Positions 27,506-41,849 of a stretch of 64,000 nt of DNA are shown here, piece after piece. The notes below the pieces were generated by a model that saw only the letters and a program-made list of their open reading frames with translations, was not told the DNA's origin and made no database searches. Position 1 is the first letter of the stretch; each line of letters starts with the position of its first letter. The translations under genes and the position numbers were made by a program. The DNA comes from Pegea sp. RAD2-039 (lineage: Eukaryota > Chordata > Thaliacea > Salpida > Salpidae): positions 1,736,001-1,800,000 of the forward strand of contig JAQGEQ010000175.1 in NCBI GenBank assembly GCA_034620365.1. The letters are read 5' to 3'.

Positions 27506-30500
27506 GTGAGTATTATTAGCTCTTAAAGGAAGTTGTTGAACAAAAAAAAAGAAATAAAAAAGAGAAATTAAAAAGTGAGCTTGACTACGCTGTCTGACTT
27601 TACTAAGCAGTTCTAATAATTTCGTAAGAAACTTTCTGCTAGATTTATCAGTTTTTGTTTGTTCTCAACTTGTAGCAATTTGTTTATTGCTTTTTACTTA
27701 ATTTTTTCATAGTTGTAAAGTTATTTATAGTTAAGTTTACTTAAAAATTTGTTGATGAAATGATGAGATTTTAAGAAGGTTGTTTGGGTAATGATATTAC
27801 ATTAAGTATATTCAGCTTGTGAGCAGTATTGAGCTTTATCAAAGCTATAAGTTTGAAACTAAACTAAATAAGGAAATTTTAGGTTTATGGTTATATCAAA
27901 ACAACTTAAACAGATGATTTACAGTAGAAACCCAGACTTTATCTTTAAAAGTACTTGGTAGCTTAATTAAAAGTTTATTAACTTGTAGTTAGAAGTCGTT
28001 ATCATACACAGATTACCTATTTTGAGCTACTTCAATCTAAATATTTAAAAATAGCTAATGTTTTAAGTATTATAAATTACATGGTAGAACATTAAAGAGA
28101 TTGAAGTAAGCTTTAAACGAAGCTTTGATGCTTTTAGAAAAACTATTGCTTACATTGACTTTCAACAACTTTCGAAAATTGTTTCTATTTAAAGGCTTTT
28201 ATAATCGCACTATACAATTTAACTTTTATTTGCTCAACATTTCAAAGTTTAACAATTGTAACAGAATATGTGGTTTAGTTTGATAGAATAAAGGTGCTAG
28301 ATTTTAAAAGCAGCTTTATTTTCAGAAAGGTCAGCAACTAGTTATTTAATTCGCTAACAGTGCATCAAAATGAGTTTTTTAACATCATTTTTAAAATGAA
28401 AAATCATTCAGACTGTTTGGTTTTTTTCACTTGTAATTTTCTGTCAATTTAATGTAGTTATTTTACTGCTATTAGTAGTAATAGACTATCAAAAGTTTTG
28501 CATATTGAGATGAAATAAAGAGCAAGTTTTTTCAGAGCAAAACGTTTGAAATAATTGCACACTATTAAGCCTGTTTCTAACATTTTAAAGTAATTTTTTG
28601 TTTCTAATAAAACTTTAAAGTTAAATTATCAAAAGCTTTAACGCCTAAATTCGTTTTATGTAAATTTTTATTTAAACTAATGTGGCAGTAATTTGCATAG
28701 TTTAAACTTCAATTGAATAATTCTTTTCACTTTAGATCAATGAGTTATGTTCCAGTTTACAAAATCAATTTTATAAATATTTAAAAAAAGACTTTGTTGC
28801 TTTGTCAAAGGTTAGAATCTACATTTTGATCTTTTTTCAAAATTACTTTGTATCTTCATTGATATTTTAAACTTTATTTTAAACACATTAAAAAAACCAT
28901 TTGATTTTTGACGACAAAATAAATAAAAAATAAGTTTTTTAGCGAGAAATTAGATAATTTTTTGACCTTTTAAAAACCATGCTGTAATTTTAATTTCTTT
29001 TTAAAAGTGTTTATTTTTGTCTAAAAAAATTTTGGTAATTATTTTATTTGTTTGAATTTTTTTGGGAAATTTTCTTAACAAATGCTTTTGATTTTAGTTT
29101 TAACTTTATGCTGGAAAATTTGTTGTTTATTTACTCAATACTTCACAATCATTTTTTGAAGGATATGGCCAATGATGGAGTAGTGACGATTGAAGAGCAG
29201 TGGATTCTCGTTAAAGAGCACGAAAATCTATGTAAAAAGCAAAAGATAACTGAACCTGCTCCGATTGATATTCATGGTAAATTGCTATTCATATGATAAA
29301 TAAAAATTAGATAGACTTTAGTAAACTTTATGGGGTGTATTGATAAAAATATATTTTGTAAGAAATTATTGAAGTGTTTTCCCGATAAGGTTTGTTTTTC
29401 AAATTGTTTTTCATGAAAACTTTTGAGAAAAATAAAACAAAAAGAAATTAAAAAGAAAATTCTCTCAAGTTTTTCTAAAGTCTAAAGTTTACATAAACAG
29501 CTCTCCATCATATATTTTCCAACTACAGACAACTGATGAATAGACTCGCTAAGATTAAATTGATCAAAATGAAAAGTAGAGCGAACCTTTTCCAAGATTT
29601 CCCCTCAAAAGACTTAAATCAATTTTATAAAAATCCATTAATCCTTTAGCTTCACTTTTTCGCCTATATGACATCTGATAAACAAACACAAAATAATTAG
29701 GTTAAAAAAATTCCTTCAATTTATCAAATAGTGATGATTATTATTTATTACAAAAAATGATTTCTAGTGGTGATTAATTACATTTTTTCTGTTTTCTTTA
29801 TTACTTATCTTCTTTACTGTCAGTTGTAATTATAAAAAGGCTTTGTATGACCTTTGTTTGATGAAGAAGCCAAAGTAATTTAAACTTAATAAAATTGTAG
29901 TTTCGTCGAAGACCTAAAAATGAAACATTTTAGATATATGCATTTAAAAAGATATCAATATTGATTTTCTTTATATTTATCAAAACTGTAAATTGTCTCT
30001 TTAAATAATTTGTTTTGTTTTTTTTTATTCTATTTTAGGTAAACCTTTCAAGTTTTATTGTGAAGGAGAATTTGATGGAATCACTTGTTGGCCTAATTCA
30101 CAACCAGGGAAATATGTAACTGTGTCTTGTGCAGATTATATAGCAGATTTTGATCCTAATGGTATCTAAAAATGTTTATTTTTTTCAATTTGTTTTTCTT
30201 TAAAATATAGATAATAATTATTAGGTTCATTTATTTCAAACGTTTTAAAATATTTACAAAAGTTTAATTGTTCTATTTTAATTAAGTTTTTTCAATAAAA
30301 AATTAGCTTATTTAAAATAATCAAAAATTATTTGATTGTTTTTGTAAACAAACTTTAATCAATAAATTAAAAAAAATGCATTGTTTAAATTTAAATAAAA
30401 ACATGCTACAGTAGCTCTAATAAATTCACAAAATTTACCAAAACTCTTTCTCAAATCATTCTTTTACATTTAGTGATTAAAATGATTTAATTAAGTGTTA

Positions 30501-33500
30501 TGTAAATTTTACGACAAATTTGAATAAAGATTTTCTACATACTTACATATAAAACATAACATATGAAAATTAAACAAACTTATTGTATTAACCATTATTA
30601 ATTATAACTATTAGTAATATTAATCACAGTAATTTAATGTCTATTCAAATTGTTTTTCATCTTTCCTTGCTTGACTGTAATTTGATTGTCATCTTTTAAA
30701 CTATAGATGAAGTTTTGCAAAGATTAATTGCATCCATTAAATCGAACAATTTCTTTACAAAAAAGGAGTTTTTTTTCTTTTCACTAAAGTCTAAATTATT
30801 AAGAGCTAATATGAAAAGGCCCGTAAAAATATTTAAGTATTATGATAAATAAAACTTTTGCAAGCATTAGAAATAAAGAGTTGTAATTAAAGTTAAAATT
30901 GATTTCAGTTTTACTAAACCCAATTAACTTCCTATGTAGCTGTATACTTTTGGAGGATTTATTAGACACTCGCGTTTATGATCACTGTGTGATTTTAAGT
31001 TATATTATTAACTTCTAAATAATTCAATCGTTTTTCGATTGATGCAAATCATGTGTTGAATCAAGATCTTTTCACATAGGTTATGTTCAACGGTATTGTG
31101 AGCATTCAGGTCATTGGAAAATGGATATATCATCAAATAAGACTTGGTCTAATTATGATCCTTGTAAATTTCCGAAGAACCAGAGCCACTTGACAGGGAT
31201 TTTAATTTATGGACTGGTAAACTTCTTATTCATTTGATCAAAATAAGTTATCTAGAAGAATTTACCAAACAATTCTCATTGCCAACTTATTTTAGCTACT
31301 TTTTTAATTGATCAATTTCAAATTCAAATCCTAAAATAAAATTAAGTTTAGGACTCAGCCAATTCTTTATCTTGATAACTGAAAAAATAATAAAAACTCT
31401 TTTAATTATTCATACATCATGATTTCATTTTGAGGTTATAAATTCAATGTCTTTAAATGCTGTTTTATCATTTTAATTTGGTTAAATAATGTGTTGTTGA
31501 ATATAGTTATTAGTTATTTAATACATAGAAGCTTAAAAATGTCAATTTGTTTACTTTTTAGCCAACAACATCGAGTTTAATCAAGATGTACACTGTCGGA
31601 TACTCTTGTTCACTTGTTGCTTTAATATTGGCAATGTTTATTCTGGTTTATTTTAAGTAAGTTTTAACTTTTAAAGATAAACTTTGTAGAAAGAAGATTT
31701 AGAATGACTTATGAATATTAATAATTAATAATAGATATTGTATAAAAAACAAAAAATACCACTAACTGTTTTATTATAATGTCTGAAAAATATAAAGTTA
31801 AATAAAAAATACTTATCTTTATTGCATTTATAAAAAAAGTAGGACTCCTTGAGAGCAAATGTCTTACCAAAATCTTTTTCATCCCTTCTTCTGCAAAATA
31901 TAACCCTATTATAAATTTGAAAAAATATAAAGAAAACCCTAGACTTAACCTAATAGATAAAACCTTAAAATTATTTTGTTTCTATAGCTAGTAAAACATA
32001 TTGCTTGTAGAAACAAACATTTAAGACTATAATAAAGTTAATAACATAATTATTTTTTAAGTATAATGTATAAGAAATAAGTCAATATGAAAGAATTCAA
32101 AGCTTTAAAGATCTAATTACGAAATATGAAACAGTTTTAAAAATTATAAGATATTTTGTTATTCTATATCTTACTACCATAATTTGCTTAAGAAACGCAA
32201 CATAAGTCAGACAGCTTGGCTTATTTTGTTTTTCATCAATTTTCTAGTAATAACTATTGATCATCAAATAATTCAATTTTTTGATTTGAATCTTAATTGA
32301 CATCTTCAGTTCTTTTTGTCAATGTTCAATTCTTTCATAATACTAAAATGGTAAAATACTCACAGACATACTTATTTATTTGAACTCTAAAATTGTGAGC
32401 TTTCTGAAATTGTTCTCTAGAGATGTAAATTTTCTTCTGTTAAAAATTGCTACTTAAAATATTCTCATAGGAGACAGATAAACCTAAATAAAAGTGGAAA
32501 TACAACAGAGAGGTTGTTTCTCTTCCATAATGTAATAAATATTTTCTTCTAGTATTTTGTTGATCTAAACAAACAAGATAACGAGCTAAACGTCATTTTA
32601 TAAATACGTTTTCACTGCTGTTTTGTACCAATTAAGAATTTAATTATTAGAGCTTCATTGAAATCTCAAGCACTTGTTGATTTAATTATAAAAAAATCTT
32701 GTTAGTATTATCTATTTTCATGAATGAATTAAACAAATTATGTAAAGCTGCTTTTTATCTGGTATTTTACTCGAGTTGTTGTCTTTAATTTTTGTTTTCT
32801 GTATTTGTTTTTCCTAAATTACATACAGACCTTAATAGTAACTTGCATTATTTTGTCAAATTGAAATTACATTGCATTACAAGTATCCTTAAATTCTAAA
32901 TAAGGCTTATTAAGTTATAATGCCTTGGCACCATTGTTCTCTAAAATACATATTGGCTGTTTAAATTTGATACAATCGTAATGTTTTTTAATAAATGAAC
33001 GTCAAAAACATTTATAATCACAAATATAAATATTCCATTCATATTGAGATGGCACATTGGCTTTAGGCTCTATGCTTTTTTATCTAATTTTGTTTATATT
33101 AAATTTTTAGTTTAATCAAAACTAATGAATAAGATTTCCTATCTAAAAGTCAACTTGTAAAAGTCTAAGTATGACACCAAAATTATTTTGAAATTATTTT
33201 TTTCTTATTTCCACCTTAATTATTTCAGAAAGGAACTTTTTTGATAAATTTAAAGATTGATTTTCATAATATACATCCATAAGATTTATAATAAAGCACA
33301 TAATATATCAATCGATAAAAAAAATGTTTATTGAATAAAACTTGAAAAGTATTTTGTTAGAAAAGCCATACGAAAAGATATTTTTTGACCTTTGCAAATT
33401 GAAATAACTGAATTTCTATTTGAAATAAATCTTTAAATGTTTTCCAGGAGACTTCATTGTACAAGAAACTACATTCACATGCATTTGTTTGTCTCTTTTA

Positions 33501-36500
33501 TACTTCGCGCTTGCATTATCTTTATAAAAGATATTGTTTTGTTCGAAGGATCTAATTTACTTGATTATACTCGTGAAGCTTCAGATCGAAAGTTACAAAA
33601 ACCTGAATCTCGAACTAGTGTGAGTCAATTTACTAAATTCTAAAATAACATTTTGACGTGCTAAAGAATTCAGGTTTTTGATAAAATCAATTTTTAGATA
33701 TCTTGCAAGCTCGTGGTCACTCTGTTTCATTATTTTTTGGCAACCAATTATTTCTGGGTGTTAGTTGAAGGCTTATATTTACACAGCTTGATTTTTGTCA
33801 CGTTTTTTTCGGATAAAAAGTATCTTTGGAGATTTATCCTCACAGGATGGGGTAAGTGACTTATTTTTGATGTCAAAAACTAAACTAAAGATTCAAATGA
33901 AAAATACTGATCGTAAAATTCGAAAAACCCTTAAAATATAAAAAATTATAATTCTTCATTATTATCAGACTAAAGATTATATTATTCAAAATCATTACAA
34001 TAACTTGAACTTTTTTTAGGGTTACCTGTTTTCTTCGTAGTCCCATGGGCAGTAATTCGGTCAATAAAACATGATTATGGGTCAGTTCTTTATTATTAAT
34101 TAGTTATAGAGTAACAAAGAAGAAATATCAACTTTTACAGTTCTTAAAACTTAACTCTATTTTTTTTAGAACTATTCCTATTTCAACATTTTATCTAAAC
34201 TTGCTTCTTGAAAATTGCTTAAATACTATTGACTGGCAAATAAACAGTTTTCAGTTTATCAAATTCTCGTATTTTTCAGTTGCATTTAATACAAATACTT
34301 TAATGTTAGAATAAAAAGCTTATTTAAATATAAATACTTCATCAAACTCTTACAAATTATTTCTTACGAAAATGAAAGATCGATTTTTGTTCTTAAGATG
34401 CTGGGATATTGGAGTAGTACAATACAGCTGGATTTATAATGGCCCAATCATTGTTGCAAATATTGTAAGTAAAAGCAAAACGAAAATTATCGAAAGTTAT
34501 TATTATTATGAAACAAATGATTTTTAGACATTAAAAATATTTAGCTGTGGTTTCTTGACGAAAAATGGTTAAGTATTAGTAGCATTAACCAAACAAAAAA
34601 TGATAATCTGAAAACTTTGTATAAATATCTTAAATGAAAGTTTTAAGCAATTCATAGCATAATACTCCTTCATAGAAATTTATTGATTCATCTTTCATTG
34701 GAGCAATTTTATCTGTTTAATCTCCAACTTTAACTTTATTCCTTTTAACCTAATCAAAGATTATTTTCGTACTTCATGGCATACAAATATAATGAGATAT
34801 GCATTGAAATAACTGAAACGCAAATGTATAATTAATTAAACATAACCCTGTCGATAAATCATTTGTTATGACTGGAAATCAATTTTACAATTTCACGAGA
34901 AATTCTATCGCAAACATTTGATAAATTATTACTATATGGTATTAAACAAGTCCACAAAAATGTAATTTTTTTGTTGGGAGTTTTATTTTTTGCAACATAT
35001 ATCGAACTTTTGAGGAATTATTATAATTATGTAATTTTACAAATATAGTTTTAAAAATTATATTTCATAAAGTTTCTAGAAAAAGTTCTTATAATTTAAA
35101 AGAATAATAGATAACTAATATTTTATCATAATTTAATTTTAAAACTATTGAGTACGTTACTAAAATATTCAGATAAACTTTATGCTGTTCATAAACATTG
35201 TTCGGGTTCTATGGTACAAGATGCGACAAGGAATGTGTGGTCAACCTAATATTAGTCGGCAATACAGGTATAGGATGAAACTAACTAAAACATCTTCTCA
35301 ATTAACTACTTTTCATATTTTATTTGTTTAAAGTATTTCACTTTTTCATTAACTCAAAGAAAGCCTATAAATACTTATTTTCAATTTAACCTCAAGTAGA
35401 TTGTTTTCTTTTATAGATATTAAAATTATAATAAATTTACAGCAATTAAAGGATATTTGTAAAGTATTATAGCTTCTTATTGTTGCAATATAAACAAGTT
35501 TTATAGAATTTTTATCATCATATAAAACTTTGAATAGAATCATATGAAAACTTCACAGAATAAACAAAATAATAAATAACTAAAAGAGAATATTGTTATT
35601 TAATTATTCATACTTCTATAAAAATAGCTTTGAAAGTTGTTCCAAATTCTGTGAATTTTTTCATTATCCAATCTATAATATTCTTTTGACATTTGAAATA
35701 ATCTAAACTCAAATTGTACTTCGATTTTTTTCAATTTGCAGAAAACTAGCAAAATCAACCCTTGTGTTGATTCCAATGTTTGGAGCTCATGTAATCATAT
35801 TTTTGGGTTTACCAGCTAGTGTTCCAGACAAAAGTACATTGTGGAAAGTGAGAATGTATTGGGATCTGTTTTTCAATTCTTTTCAAGTAATTATTGTTTT
35901 TTTTTCTAATTTTTTCAAATGTCTCAATCAGTCATACTAATTACGAAATGTTAAAATGTTGTAATTTTTCTTTTTATTGATTTTATATTCAGTTTAGTAA
36001 AAACAGTGATTTGTTTAAATAAAAAGACATTGTTTTTGTATTTTAGGGTTTCTTTGTAGCTATAATTTATTGCTTCACTAATGGAGAAGTGAGTATATTT
36101 TGAAATACTTTTTTGCTTTTTTGTAGCTCATAAATTAAATTCTTTTTTCACGAAAAAACTAAAAATCAGTTTTTTTAAATATTAAATCTGGAAATATTTT
36201 AAATGATTTTTTATAATAAACCGAACATTTATATAGAATAAAATCCGTAACTAAAAATTTACTTTAAATAAAATGATTAAATAACAAAATTAGCATGAAT
36301 CGGTAAAAGCTACAATTTTGTTCATTTTAATTTTTATTTTTCATATTTCTCAAATAATTGTCACATGATTAAAATTTGTGTTAGGTTCAAGGTGAGTTTA
36401 AAAGAGCCTGGGACCGCTTTTATACAAGCTTTGAGATTCAAAGAGGTCAACGAGAACGAAGTCGGTCTTCGGTTACGATGCTTGCGAATGTCAGCAGTGT

Positions 36501-38611
36501 ATCACAGGTAAGAAACTTTGTTTATCAAACAGATGTGCTTCTGTTAATTTTGTAAAAAAATCTACTTTTATATAAAGAAAGACCATGAAAGTAAACACAC
36601 TTATGACTGAATGCTTTAATAACTTTTTTTTAAAACATAAATCTCTTAGTTTCATCAAATTGTAATTTATGATTACTTTCTTTAACGGCTGGTTTTAAAT
36701 TTATTTTTCTAAGCATGCAACTTTTGCTAAATAAAAACGTACAACTCTTTTACAAGATGTATTTAGTAACCCGAATGTCAATTTAATATTTTATAAATTC
36801 CCACTTAATTATATAAACAACTAAACATGTATTTGAGTTAACCTGACTAAATTAAAATTGTAATAGAAAGTAAAAACAGTTTGACTCAATAAGTAAAAGT
36901 TTGAGAAAGTTTTAGGTTACAGTTTTCTTCCATTATTGACAAAATAATTAGGCTCCTTCAGCTCAATTGCGTAGAAGCAGATCAAATTTCTTCTCACAAA
37001 AATGATCTAAAGTCATTTTGTTTGAAGGACTTTTTTGCATTCCTAGTTTTTAATGCATCAAATTATTAGAAGAAATTTGTTTAATTTCGAAATATTGATT
37101 TTGTATTTAGATTTGAAATTATAAAAAAGATGTTTTTGATAAAACTTCAACTGATTTACTTCTTTCAAGATGTTATGATGATAAAGCAATATTTTTACTA
37201 TTTAAAAAAATATGTTTTAATAATTAATAGTATAAATAAAAAAATATATCTAAGGATTTGTAAAAAACCATAATTCAAGAAATAGATTTTGTAAAGTTGT
37301 TTGTTATTAAATATATTCTGATTTAGTTTTATTTATCGTAAACAGACACAAAAATAATATACTTAATTTTAAAGGTTCGAAATTCAATAGCAAGTCAACA
37401 CAACCAGCGCGGATTTACAGTGGAATTATCAAACTTAAAACCAAAACTTACTCAAGTGAGCTTATATTATATTCAAATAAAAACAATTTTTTAGCATTAA
37501 ATCTTCTTGAAGTTATTATTTAGATTAACAAGACTTTGAGTTTAATAGATTAAGTTGATGTTATACGAGTGAAATATTTTAATTTTGATTTTAATTTATT
37601 AAAGCAAACTGCAGCCGGTAATATTGAAAAATCAACCAAACGGAATGCTAAGAGTGAATACATAAACGAGAAAAAAACTTTACAGCAAGCCCTCAATGAA
37701 AAAGTCAGTATGATAATTGCTATATTCTATTTAAAAATAAGTTTTTTAACTAGTTTAATTTTAAAAATTTAAGTTAACAGAAGAAAGTTTTGCAAAATTC
37801 CAACTAAAACATTGAAATTTCTATGCCTAAGTCGTTTTCTTACTCGAATTGACAAAAACTTTTTAAATGATAATAAGTTCAAACTTTAGTTTTAACCTTT
37901 GAAACCCTAAATAGTCTTATCTCATTTAAACTGTTAAAAACTTTTATGTATTATTTTCTCTCTCATTTTTAACAAAATATTTTCTTAGTTAACGCTTTCT
38001 CATTCATTTAAGTAGCTATTTAAGAAACTTTCTATTTTTTATTTTAAACCACTTTAAAAAGTTTTTAAAACCTTATTGATGTTTGATAATTACTCATGCA
38101 AATGTATTTTGTACGTTGTAAATTAGACTTTGCAAAATATGAAACCACACACTGCATCTACTGTACATAATTGATTATCTTTTTACATTAGCAGATGATA
38201 GCTTCACGCTATATTCGAAAGACTCACACATCAACGCGTTTCAAAAATTACTCTAACATCACTATTCCTTTTATTAATACTCCTGATGCAGAAGAAAAAA
38301 CTTTAGAAAGTGCAATGGAAGATGATATTAAAGATGAACTGAAACCATTAAACTCGCCGCTTTCTAGCAATGCTGAGTTACAAAAGCATATTGTGGATGA
38401 AATTAGTATACAATTACCATCAGCTGAAGCCTGTTCAAAATCAGAAAATCAATCAGAAAATAGAGTTTCTTCTGGAGATTCTGGGATTGATTCTCTTATT
38501 ACTCCTGTACAAAGTAAGCTCATTACAAATGAAAGCACTTATGGAAGTGGAGAAGATGTTAGAGATGAAAAAATAGAAGTGATGATAGAAGATAAAGAAA
38601 TGAACTTGTGA
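23305..38611 (+). CDS. Gene B: PTH-receptor-like class B GPCR, full length
   Basis: Predicted Gs-type peptide-hormone receptor of the parathyroid hormone receptor group. Exons: 23305-23460, 27467-27505, 29162-29276, 30039-30161, 31080-31216, 31562-31656, 33448-33619, 33698-33851, 34020-34080, 34398-34464, 35173-35267, 35742-35886, 36047-36088, 36385-36507, 37375-37455, 37605-37703, 38195-38611. They sum to 2121 nt, 706 residues, with every junction in phase. Order: hydrophobic leader about 1-52, hormone-receptor domain about 66-190, seven membrane segments about 198-467, cytoplasmic tail 468-706. Diagnostic strings: [60 protein letters not shown] and TNGEVQ. It is the best-conserved of the three paralogs. 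The start is uncertain: an acceptor-like CAG at 23338-23340 may mean that the exon begins at 23341 and an earlier 5' exon exists. The final exon has a NAGNAG acceptor, so 38192 is an alternative start for it. Confidence 0.9.
29162..31216 (+). other. Gene B ectodomain exons (hormone-binding domain)
   Basis: Exons 29162-29276, 30039-30161 and 31080-31216 encode the hormone-receptor domain. Six cysteines are in family order: NLC, FYC, TCW, VSC, RYC and DPC. GHW and KTW provide the two conserved tryptophans, and SNKTW contains a glycosylation sequon. The segment [13 protein letters not shown] closely follows the vertebrate PTH receptor pattern PCPDYIYDFN. The N-terminal helix ([14 protein letters not shown]) has exactly as many residues from the exon start to the first cysteine as gene C, which fixes the exon start at 29162 rather than at an upstream ATG. 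Confidence 0.88.
31562..36088 (+). other. Gene B seven-transmembrane core exons
   Basis: TM1 31562-31656, TM2 and loop 1 33448-33619, TM3-TM4 33698-33851, TM4 end 34020-34080, loop 2 34398-34464, TM5 35173-35267, TM6 35742-35886, TM7 36047-36088. Splice donors are mostly GTAAGT or GTGAGT. The 154, 61, 67, 95 and 42 base exons match paralog A and/or C in length. The intracellular loop 3 segment [10 protein letters not shown] is basic, as expected for G-protein contact. Confidence 0.9.
36385..38611 (+). other. Gene B cytoplasmic tail exons
   Basis: Four exons (36385-36507, 37375-37455, 37605-37703, 38195-38611) encode a 239-residue tail. Just after helix 8 lies a basic Ser-rich stretch (RERSRSSVT) whose counterparts in genes A and C are also basic and Ser/Thr-rich, so phosphorylation there is likely (inference). 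The 139-codon last exon is acidic and Ser-rich, with a DSGIDS motif at residues 663-668, and ends in TGA at 38609-38611. Confidence 0.85.
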
Positions 38612-38822
38612 AAGTTTTGATCCTGTAGAGTATTTGTTGTAAATTTATTAATTTGTCTTGTATTGCATGATTATTTACCAGATAATTTTTGAAACTGATT
38701 ATGTTGATATTTCAGTTCGAAATTTGAAGCTTACATAAGTTATTTTCTGATAACAACATATTAATGTAATTTATAGATATCATTTTGGGACACGCTTATA
38801 AGTTACATTTATTCCTAACATC

Positions 38823-38828
38823 AATAAA
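38823..38828 (+). terminator. Candidate poly(A) signal of gene B
   Basis: AATAAA 212 bases after the gene B stop codon; a second copy lies at 39243-39248. Placement is by motif only. Confidence 0.4.
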
Positions 38829-39983
38829 TTAGGTAAAATGATATTTATCTGTCTATGCTTCTACTTTTCTATTCATTGTTTATAGTTTCGAAAACAACTT
38901 TTTCTACTTATTTTTTTATTTTGTTGTTGTACATGCAGTTCAATCTTACGCTGATATTTTGATAATTGTATCATATCATAATAATGAAATCCTTTCTTTT
39001 ATCATAAGTATCTAAAAACAGTTTCCTCTGAGTCTCTGCTCTGTGTTTTTTCACACTAAAGTTGTTTAACAAAGTAGTTAACTGTATTGATAATAAATAT
39101 CAAAATATAGAACTTTTTCGTTCTGTTAAATGTAGTCTGTTTAATATCAATTCTATAACCATTCAAACGATTGGTTTTTTATACGATTTGATGTTGTAAA
39201 TTAAGCCAGGCTTAGTTATATGCTTCTTTATTGTTCAGCCATAATAAAACTTTTGTTCAAACTATTTTTTACTTTTTGTTGTACTATTGTTATATGCTAC
39301 TATAATTTAGATTACTTAAAGTATTCGATTTTTTTTTGTTTCCGTAATAAGAAATGAAAAGTTATTGATTATTTGTCTCTTATCAAAAATTGACAAGACT
39401 GAAATATAAAATACTTCCAGCTACTTTAAAATGTATAAAAAAAAATTTTAAGTTTTAAACTGAAATTTAATAGACGTTGTCTCTTAGGTGAAGTATATTG
39501 AGCTTAGCTTTTTCTTAAAACATTTTATATGAAGGAAAATAAAGCTGTTGACATCAAAACCAATTTTCTAACAGCTTGTCACCATATCTTAGATCAACAA
39601 ATTAGATTTTTGTGTAAAAGACTTGTAATGATTTTTTTCAAAACGGCAAAGTGGTAAAACCCTGACATGAGCTTTATGGGATCGGACACAAAAATTATTC
39701 TTTGCTGTTCTTTTTTTTAAACGTTTATATTGTCAGAAAGTCACAAAGGTTACAGCACAGATAACAAATACTAATTTGATAAATGATAAACTTCAATTTT
39801 AGATACCTAGCTCAAGAGTTAAAAAACCTATTTGCATACTTACGCTTTTAGGGATTCAGCACTTTAAAATTTAAAACTTTTAAAAGCATTGGCTGAAACA
39901 AAATGAAGTTTTTACAACTTGCAAATAATTTTCTGAAAAGTTAAAAAGAGCGATAAATCTTTTGTAAAGGAAGTAGGTTTTAT

Positions 39984-40307
39984 TCAAATCAAAAAAAAAC
40001 ATGATGACAACAGAAACAGGATACTTCTTACATTTAATAACTTAATTAATTTATAAGTAAAGAAACAACCTAGTATGACAAAACAAACTTTATACTTTGA
40101 TGTATCAGCAGATATTATTTCTTTCGATTGTAAAGATGGGTTATTAAGTTGTCCAATAAAAGCCATATACAATATACTTATACTAATAGAATATAAGAGT
40201 GCTGTTGAAGTAATTGAAGTTTGTTTATTTACATTGCCATCTGATGGCAGACTGAATTCTAGGCAGACAAATTGTAAGTTATGAAAATACCTAGTCTTCA
40301 ATTTCAT
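39984..40307. other. Unassigned block open on both strands
   Basis: On the plus strand an ATG at 40075 opens a 69-codon frame to 40284 (begins MTKQTLYFDVSADI). On the minus strand the same block is open for over 100 codons, and an acceptor-like TTTGTCTGCCTAG ends near 40260. GC is higher than in the flanks. No family is recognised in either reading, and open frames on both strands over about 230 bases can arise by chance. A 15-base palindrome (TGCCATCTGATGGCA) lies at 40235-40249. Confidence 0.2.
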
Positions 40308-41843
40308 GATTTGTTATGAAAGATGATCACCAGAAACTTTATTTTTTAAGCTGTTTAAATAAAAGTTTTTAAAAACTAGAACAAGTAGTTTTAGTTGAAA
40401 CATTTTGTATCTAAAAAACATAAAAAGTTAAATCGATTAGTTTACAAAGTGTAAAATATATTTGAGTTTGTTAAATTTCAGTTTTTTTTATAGATATATG
40501 TTCCACCTCAAAGTGTGTTAGAAGCAGCGTTACAGAGTTTAATTTTAGTTAATATAACTTAAGCATATGTATAAAATTATACTTTAACACGTATATTCAA
40601 GGTTAATTAAGATGCTTGTATAAACACTTTTATTGCATAAATTTTATCAACAATTTTTATAATTTTTTGTATAAGGACATCTAATAAGCAAATCAACTAA
40701 AACATTAAGCTGAAAGCTTTTAGTTTTACTTAATTTGATTTACACAACATAAAACACAAACATTTGTTAATTAAATCCAAGAGTTTCCTAAATCCTCTAA
40801 TAAATTAAATTGCAATTGATACTAGTAATTGATATTTATTTACAGTACCTAAAACATATTAAGCAATCAGTTAAAATCAAACAATTAATCCAGTTAAAAA
40901 ACAAGCAGTAAGAAATAAAAGTAATTACCAATAACTTTGATAAAAACAAAAAGTTTAATTTTGATTTTGATTAATATGATTATCTAAGTTTGATTCAATA
41001 AGTTTTGACTCAACTTTAAGAAAAGAGAATAAAATTCCGATGAATAGTTAGCATCGATGCTGCCATTAAATTGATAAATTTGTCGAGCAATTCTTCATCA
41101 AATTATACAACCAAGTATGTAAGATGATAAGCTATCCTTCAAAGTTGTAAGATATTAGATAAACTCCTTAAACAGAGTTCTTTTTTAAAGACTCAGCTAG
41201 CTTTCTATCAAACTTATATAATCTAATCGTAGTTGAAATCATTTGTATTCCAAATCTAAGTTATTATTACATTAACAGACGATCTAACAAGTAATAAAAT
41301 ATTTTAAATATGGCTTTAAATAGTTTATTGTGTTAAATAATGATTTTATAGAAATGTATTAACTTATTTGAAAGCATTTTTGTCACTTACAAAAATTTGG
41401 TTGTTTATTGGGATGAATGAGCATTTAACTTAAGATTGAAGACTTTTTCTTCATTAGCTTTGATTCATTAGAAGTTAGTTTCTTGTTTATAATTAAAGGT
41501 TCTATCTTTTAAGAAGGTTTTTAAATTGTATAATCTAACTTTTCTTGTAAATCTGAGCTAACAGTTTAAGAAGAGAAAAAATAAGATATTTGCTACTTGA
41601 AATATTCATAATTAAATTTTTTAATTTTACAAACTTGACATAATGTTGTACTTGGCTTTTCATGATTCAAATGATCTATAAGTTTTTGATTTTATTTTTT
41701 ATAAACGATACTTACTGATAAGGACTTTTAAAGAACCTGCCAGATTAATCTTTTAATAAGATATCTTACATATTATAAAAGCAAGTTTCTATGAAAAGTA
41801 AAACAAAAACTTTTAGAAATCTCTTAACTCATCACAGAGTATA

Positions 41844-41849
41844 TTTATT
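41844..41849 (-). terminator. Candidate poly(A) signal of gene C
   Basis: AATAAA on the minus strand, 239 bases beyond the gene C stop codon. Motif only. Confidence 0.35.

Noticed and set aside
29048..29161. N-terminal extension of the gene B exon (frames beginning at a TTG or at the ATG at 29108).
   Set aside because: A good acceptor ends at 29161, and the distance from the exon start to the first cysteine then equals that in gene C exactly.
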